From Deinococcus sp. Arct2-2 (GTDB taxonomy: Bacteria; Deinococcota; Deinococci; Deinococcales; Deinococcaceae), in assembly GCF_004801315.1 (NCBI RefSeq), contig NZ_SSNW01000041.1:1-46872 (forward strand): DNA of 46,872 nt. The letters are read 5' to 3'. Under the pieces are notes generated by a model that saw only the letters and a program-made list of their open reading frames with translations, ran no database searches and was not told where the DNA came from. Positions 43,454 to 46,872 of the stretch are shown in pieces (positions within the stretch are counted from its first letter, which is position 1; the number at the start of each line of letters is the position of its first letter). Made by a program: the position numbers and the translations under genes.

Positions 43454-44596
43454 GTGCGCTTTGGTGTGGTTGTTCTTGTTGCTCTGGCGGGGGCTGTGGC
43501 CCTCTGCTCTCCGGCTGTTCCGGCCCTCGCCCGCTACGGCACGCTGCCCCGCAAGGCCGACGCTCCGGTCACGGTATTGCTGGCAGGCGTAGCGCCCAAA
43601 TATCCTCCGAGCGCGGTGTGGCCCTATCCAGCCATACCCGAGGATTACGGTGGCGCGACGGATACGCTCATGCTGGCGCAACTGCGGCCCGATGGCAGCG
43701 CCCAGCTGCTCAGCATTCCGCGCGATACTTGGCTGAACATCCCGCGCTGGGGCTTCGGCAAAATTAACGGCGCGAACGTTCATGGTGGTCCCGACATGCT
43801 GGTTTCGGCGGTGGAAAGCCTGACCGGGATAAACGTAGACGCCTACGCTCTGCTGAGCCTGCACGCGGTACGCTCGATGACCGATGCGGCGGGCGGCGTG
43901 ACCCTAGATGTGGCCCAGCGCATGAAATACGACGATACGGCGGGCAAACTGCACATTGATTTGCAACCGGGACGGCAACATCTGAACGGTGAACAGGCCG
44001 AAGGATTCCTCCGCTTCCGCAAAGACGGCTTAGGCGATATAGGACGTGTGGCGCGGCAACAAACCTTCCTGACCGCTTTTACGGGCAAACTGAAAAGCCC
44101 CATGAACGTGTGGCGCATTCCGGGCATCGTGGGAGCGCTGAACTCCAACGTGAAATCCAACCTGTCCCGCGCACAGGTGGGGGCGCTGCTGGGCGGGGCG
44201 CTGAGTGGGCCAACGGTGGCCATGCACACCCTGCCCGGCGACTTTGGCGGCGGCGGCACTTGGATTCCGAACCGCAGCGCCCTGCGTACCCTTGTGGCCG
44301 AACATTTCCGCGATCCCAACGACCCACGCACCCTGAATATCGCTGTGGTGAATGTGGCTGCCCCCGACGGCAGCGCCCGCCGCCTCAAGGAAAAGCTGGA
44401 GGGCATGGGCTACCAAAACGTCAGTATTTCATCGGCACTGGGCAGCGCGGCCACTACCACGGCGTCAGGCACGGCGGCGGCGCGGGTGCTACAAGATGTG
44501 GGCTACGGACGGATAGAAAACAGCCAAACTGCATCCAAAAGTGCGGGCGGCGCAGACGTGACGGTGCGGCTGGGGAGCGACACGCCAGCGAACTGA
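43454..44596 (+). CDS. LytR-CpsA-Psr family cell-wall protein
   Basis: A protein of 380 residues from GTG 43454. It starts with a membrane or signal helix (RFGVVVLVALAGAVALCSPA). The LCP catalytic domain shows ATDTLMLAQLRPDG, LLSIPRDTWLNIP with the phosphate-binding Arg, INGANVHGGPDM and LRFRKDGLGDIGRVARQQTF. A C-terminal LytR_C domain follows (LNIAVVNVAAPDGSARRLKE). LCP enzymes transfer lipid-linked glycopolymers to peptidoglycan. In this lineage an S-layer or secondary wall polymer is the likely substrate (inference). The gene stands alone after a repeat block. Confidence 0.92.
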   Translation: MRFGVVVLVALAGAVALCSPAVPALARYGTLPRKADAPVTVLLAGVAPKYPPSAVWPYPAIPEDYGGATDTLMLAQLRPDGSAQLLSIPRDTWLNIPRWGFGKINGANVHGGPDMLVSAVESLTGINVDAYALLSLHAVRSMTDAAGGVTLDVAQRMKYDDTAGKLHIDLQPGRQHLNGEQAEGFLRFRKDGLGDIGRVARQQTFLTAFTGKLKSPMNVWRIPGIVGALNSNVKSNLSRAQVGALLGGALSGPTVAMHTLPGDFGGGGTWIPNRSALRTLVAEHFRDPNDPRTLNIAVVNVAAPDGSARRLKEKLEGMGYQNVSISSALGSAATTTASGTAAARVLQDVGYGRIENSQTASKSAGGADVTVRLGSDTPAN

Positions 44597-44622
44597 ATGG
44601 GCATTGGGGATGGCGCTTAGAA

Positions 44623-44850
44623 CGTCTGAGGGTCTAAGGAAAGGCGAAGGGCAATCGCTGCGCTCATTCACCCCCTCCCCAACCCTCCCCCCTCAAGGGA
44701 GAGGGAGCAAACAGCCTAAACTCCTAGCCCTTGCCTTTCGCCCTCGCCCCCTGCGGGACTGGAACAGCTCGAAGAGAGGGGGGGCGCTGCACCGCAGCGG
44801 GGTGAGGGGAAGTGAGCAACGCGAATGCCCTTGACCTCGCTTAGACCCCA
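44623..44850. repeat. GTCTGAGGGTCTAAGG arms enclosing family E2 (family A5)
   Basis: The left arm CGTCTGAGGGTCTAAGG (44623-44639) and the inverted right arm CCTTGACCTCGCTTAGACCC (44829-44849) flank the E2 block. This is the second case of a family A pair enclosing another repeat. Confidence 0.75.
44669..44815. repeat. CCCTC...GAGGG repeat, double copy (family E2)
   Basis: Two blocks: a Pyr/Pur pair around CCCCTCAAGGGAGAGGG, and CTGCGGGACTGGAACAGCTC with the GCGCTGCACCGCAGCGGGGT hairpin and GAGGGGAAG. Similar hairpins are found in E1 and E3. Confidence 0.75.
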
Positions 44851-44907
44851 CCCACGCAACACAACCGACACTCACGTCCCTTTGTCTAGACTTCCTTTCT
44901 GAAACGA

Positions 44908-44936
44908 TTCAGACTTCCCGCCATTCCTGCTAGGAT
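44908..44936 (+). promoter_or_regulatory. Promoter of the glucosidase gene, leaderless
   Basis: TTCAGA (44908-44913), a 17-base spacer, then TAGGAT (44931-44936), seven bases and ATG 44944. Confidence 0.55.
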
Positions 44937-44943
44937 TTCTCCT

Positions 44944-46563
<1,620 letters not shown>

Positions 46564-46581
46564 GCTGGGACGGCAGGGGAG

Positions 46582-46612
46582 GACAAGTCGTCTGGGCTTG
46601 TCTTCTTGTTCT
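46582..46612 (+). terminator. Weak terminator of the glucosidase gene
   Basis: GACAAG (46582-46587) pairs with CTTGTC (46597-46602) around a nine-base loop, followed by the T-rich TTCTTGTTCT. Confidence 0.4.
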
Positions 46613-46659
46613 TTGGCTGTGAGTCACCAAGCAGAGGCGTGATTTGCCCTAGTCCTTTC

Positions 46660-46683
46660 TTAGACCCTTCGACCCTAGACCCT
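46660..46683. repeat. CTTAGACCC repeat arm (family A6)
   Basis: CTTAGACCCTTCGACCCTAG, then ACCC: a single arm of family A with three units. No inverse arm was found within 200 bases. Confidence 0.7.
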
Positions 46684-46722
46684 ATATACGGAATTAAAAA
46701 GACTCCCGTACATGTGATTTTT

Positions 46723-46774
46723 CCCTCTCCACCTGTGGGAGAGGGGCGCTGTGAAACAGCGGGGTGAGGGGGCG
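46723..46774. repeat. CCCTCTCC...GAGAGGG repeat (family E3)
   Basis: CCCTCTCCACCTGTGGGAGA, then GGGGCGCTGTGAAACAGCGG and GGTGAGGGGGCG: two adjacent hairpins. This is the most compact copy of the family. Confidence 0.75.
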
Positions 46775-46872
46775 TTTCGGCGGCGTACCCGCCCAATGCA
46801 AGGGATTCATTTTAACTTCGTATGAGAGACTGTCTGGAAAGCTGAGAATCAGGTAGGAACTGCGTTCTGCTG

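Larger units (their letters stand above)
46564..46872. other. Right end of the window, 309 bases without a gene
   Basis: Holds a weak hairpin (46582-46612), family A6 and family E3 repeats and a final 70 bases of lower complexity. The last bases (GAGACTGTCTGGAAAGC) resemble insertion-sequence ends, but no transposase is in view. Confidence 0.5.

Noticed and set aside
46825..46872. End of an insertion sequence at the right border
   Set aside because: GAGACTGTCTGGAAAG looks like an element end, but there is no partner repeat or transposase within the window.

Overview
The window reads as chromosomal DNA of a Deinococcus-type bacterium. The reasons are: a high-GC coding style; a complete 14-subunit complex I operon in the A-to-N order, whose NuoA N-terminus resembles Thermus Nqo7; a gatC-serS pair; a TelA-type toxic-anion protein; and many genes whose start codon lies only 5-7 bases behind a TANNNT -10 box, the leaderless-mRNA layout described in Deinococcus. 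The species cannot be told from sequence reading alone.

Layout: 1-0.7 kb, remnant of an IS630-type transposase, frameshifted and truncated. 0.8-4.9 kb, a double winged-helix protein, then a five-gene operon (two related membrane proteins, a small Xre repressor, an ABC ATPase and its permease) behind a near-consensus promoter flanked by two palindromes of one half-site. 5.0-7.0 kb, a four-repeat PRC-barrel protein and a 44-residue membrane miniprotein. 7.1-10.0 kb, a P-loop protein overlapping an enolase-superfamily enzyme, a small membrane protein and a nonsense-broken Uma2 nuclease. 10.1-16.0 kb, aconitase, a lone type III polyketide synthase, seryl-tRNA synthetase and GatC. 16.1-24.3 kb, a secreted BsuPI-like protein, TelA, a secreted protein broken by a G-run frameshift, a small acidic protein, an ABC-F ATPase and a FecR/CHASE2-GGDEF pair.

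24.4-40.1 kb is the nuoA-N operon on the minus strand. It carries an unrecognised AT-richer gene fitted by overlapping codons between nuoD and nuoE. 40.6-46.6 kb holds an unknown protein, a PfkB kinase, an acyl-CoA dehydrogenase-like protein, an LCP cell-wall protein and a GH13 alpha-glucosidase.

The most unusual structure is not a gene. Every nuo intergenic gap longer than about 70 bases, and several gaps up to 46.7 kb, is filled with degenerate 7-8 base tandem repeats. They belong to three sequence families (GGGTCTAA, GTGGATC, CCACTCA), and two of these are arranged as inverted arms around a spacer. Two further palindromic families are nested inside or beside them. Other points worth checking: nuoA, whose only good ribosome-binding site is spaced for an ATC start codon; the gene inserted into nuo; and the twin palindromes of the Xre/ABC operon.
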